From positions 806,001-870,000 of the forward strand of contig JACGWO010000007.1 of NCBI GenBank assembly GCA_034509735.1: a DNA stretch of 64,000 nt, written 5' to 3'. Positions within the stretch are counted from its first letter, which is position 1. Each line of letters opens with the position of its first letter. Below are positions 62,258-64,000 of the stretch, piece by piece. The notes below the pieces were generated by a model. The model saw nothing but the letters and a program-made list of their open reading frames with translations. It did no database searches and was not told where the DNA came from. The translations under genes were made by a program, and so were the position numbers. This stretch comes from Sesamum alatum (lineage: Eukaryota; Streptophyta; Magnoliopsida; Lamiales; Pedaliaceae).

Positions 62258-63980
62258 TGTGACACCCCCAACGTAACTATACTTACTCTTTACTAATCAT
62301 TATACTCTAGTAGAAGGAGTTGATTAGTCTTTAACTTTATCCCCGTGTCCTATAATACGTTATAATATGTATATCAATATATATTGAAAATAACATAAAT
62401 TACGAATGACATTACTAAATATATGCGTATATTTTATATTAATCTTTTAATATTTCATTTATATTAAAATTCAAACCTCCGTTCCTTTTTCGTCTAAATA
62501 TTAGACACTGTAAACTTCTCCCGTATATATCTAATTTATCAATTAACTCATAAGAGCTTATTTCATCAAACCCCTCATATTTTTATAACTATCGTTCTCT
62601 ATAACATCTCTAAATGAAATTATTACAAATATTTTGTATTTCTTTTTAATAAATACCATATTTTTCAAATATAATTTTCTAACATTTCTCAAATATAATT
62701 CCCTACTATTCCTATTAATTTCTACAGATTCTTCACTATAATAATAATTATTTAAACACTAATATACACAATTATGTATTTTGTTAATAAACCCGATCAA
62801 TTTGAATAGTCCATTATAACAACTACTAAATCTAGTAGGTTATATAAATTTTAAGTTATTAGCTATAATATTCCAGTCCAATTAAATATATACCTGAACA
62901 CTAATTTATATAAATACTCAAATTCAATAAATTTTTCGATTAAATAGTAAATCGAATAGTATAAAACATATTTAATAAATGCAATAATTAAACAATATTA
63001 ATATAGTAATTAATTTATAATTATGAATATACAAGTGTTTGATTGTATTCTTGATTGATTGTTATTACTTGCCTTGAGTACCAGTTACCTTGTGAAATTG
63101 TTGTCATGTGTTTACTTGTGTTAAACATGTAATAAAGATGGATGAATTATTCTATTATTTTATATTTGATATTGAGTGAAGTTGATGATGAAGTTATCAA
63201 TGTGGATATGGTAAAATGAGATGAAGAAATTGCTTACCTAGTTTGGGGCATATTCAATGGTTTGTGATGATGTGATTGACGACACAATATGAGAAAAATG
63301 AATATAAGCTAGGTATCATGGCGCGTCGGGTATTGGGGTATCCCGAGTAGCGGGGAATATCCTGTGCTGATGGCTACTGACTGGGGTGGTGTGGGGGTGC
63401 TATGTTCGGTGTGATGTCCTGTGCTGATATTGCTACACACTTGGCCGGTGTGGGGATATCACATGCGATGTGTACCCTGTGCCTGCGATTATATGATATT
63501 AATTGAGATGATGAGGGCCGGCAAAACCATTGAATATATTCCAGCTGGGTTAAGCAGGGCCCTAAGGAGATAAATAGTGATTTCGAATATATATTGTTTT
63601 GTGGATTGATGTGTAATTGCAATATTGATTACTTTATGAATTGTAGTGATTGAATATCGAATATTAGTGGTTCATGTTATTGCATTAGTTTTTGCCTTAC
63701 TGCATGTATATATGTATATATCTATATCTACATACTAATTAGCTACGCTTATTGAGTAGGCAGCTCACCCCTTGCCAAATATTTTTCAGGGGATACGTCA
63801 CAGTGACTAGGCGAATTAAATCATAAGACGATCGTCAGTATTATTCGGTGGGTTAGCAGTGATATCTTGAGTTGGGGCACTAGCTACATGATTGCATATA
63901 TTGATTAAACATGGGTTATCTTATTGGATTAAATGTGAGTTCTTTAGAAGATGAGATGTGATTACGGAGGGGGTGTCACA
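62258..63980. mobile_element. Solo LTR, probably Ty3/Gypsy
   Basis: 1723 bp opening TGTGACACCCCC and closing GGGGGTGTCACA, flanked by a perfect TAATT duplication (62253-62257 and 63981-63985). There is no second LTR, PBS, PPT or coding sequence inside, so it is a single LTR left after recombination between the two LTRs of an element. Long LTRs starting TGTGACACCCC are familiar from plant chromovirus-type Gypsy elements. The part 63300-63560 contains GC-richer imperfect direct repeats around 'cctgtgctgat'. Confidence 0.8.
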
Positions 63981-64000
63981 TAATTCATTTATACATTTAA

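Noticed and set aside
62258..63980. Full-length LTR retrotransposon or DNA transposon with inverted ends
   Set aside because: TGTGACACCCCC and GGGGGTGTCACA look like inverted repeats, but the 5-bp duplication, the length and the absence of any internal coding, PBS or PPT fit a solo LTR better.

Overview
The window is nuclear DNA of a flowering plant, most likely a eudicot. The genes have many introns with GT-AG borders in AT-rich sequence, and they encode typical plant proteins. A taxon more exact than eudicot cannot be read from the sequence. The style of the repeats suggested an asterid such as a member of the Lamiales, but that is only a guess from memory.

I could reconstruct six protein-coding genes exon by exon, each giving an uninterrupted reading frame of the length expected for its family. 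From left to right they are: CDKA;1, the PSTAIRE cyclin-dependent kinase (+, 2755-5468, 294 aa); an organellar tryptophanyl-tRNA synthetase (-, 17741-8990, 414 aa); a plant cereblon with LON and CULT domains (+, 20031-25417, 540 aa); a cytosolic-type NADP-malic enzyme (-, 32095-26891, 591 aa); an SHH1-like SAWADEE homeodomain protein of the RNA-directed DNA methylation pathway (+, 47272-51226, 254 aa); and a MUT9-like/casein-kinase-1-like kinase (+, 54066-58853, 706 aa). The synthetase and cereblon genes are divergent, and the cereblon and malic enzyme genes are convergent. From memory, the Arabidopsis counterparts of the synthetase, cereblon and MUT9-like kinase lie close together on chromosome 2 (At2g25840, At2g25740, At2g25760), so part of this gene order looks ancestral.

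The rest is mostly transposable-element sequence. About 32.7-47.2 kb is a nest. It holds Helitrons with A|TC 5' ends and CTRR|T 3' ends, and a 4.4-kb non-autonomous LTR retrotransposon with intact LTRs, PBS, PPT and 5-bp target duplication that sits inside one Helitron. It also holds a hAT-like element, a probable pogo-like element and several MITEs. A recurrent MITE of about 0.4 kb with long inverted ends occurs at least ten times. Four copies have perfect 9-bp target duplications, which points to a Mutator-type origin, and several copies lie in introns of the genes above. The right end holds a broken plant-mobile-domain gene followed by a 1.7-kb solo LTR with perfect 5-bp target duplication.

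I found no operon, CRISPR array, rRNA or recognisable tRNA, and no clearly new multigene system. The points most worth a second look are leader-level coding (a possible in-frame N-terminal extension of CDKA;1 across its 5'UTR intron, and stop/start-overlapping uORFs on the MUT9-like kinase), the residues of the plant cereblon ligand pocket, and the hairpin-rich minisatellite and repeat-built gag leader of the non-autonomous retrotransposon.
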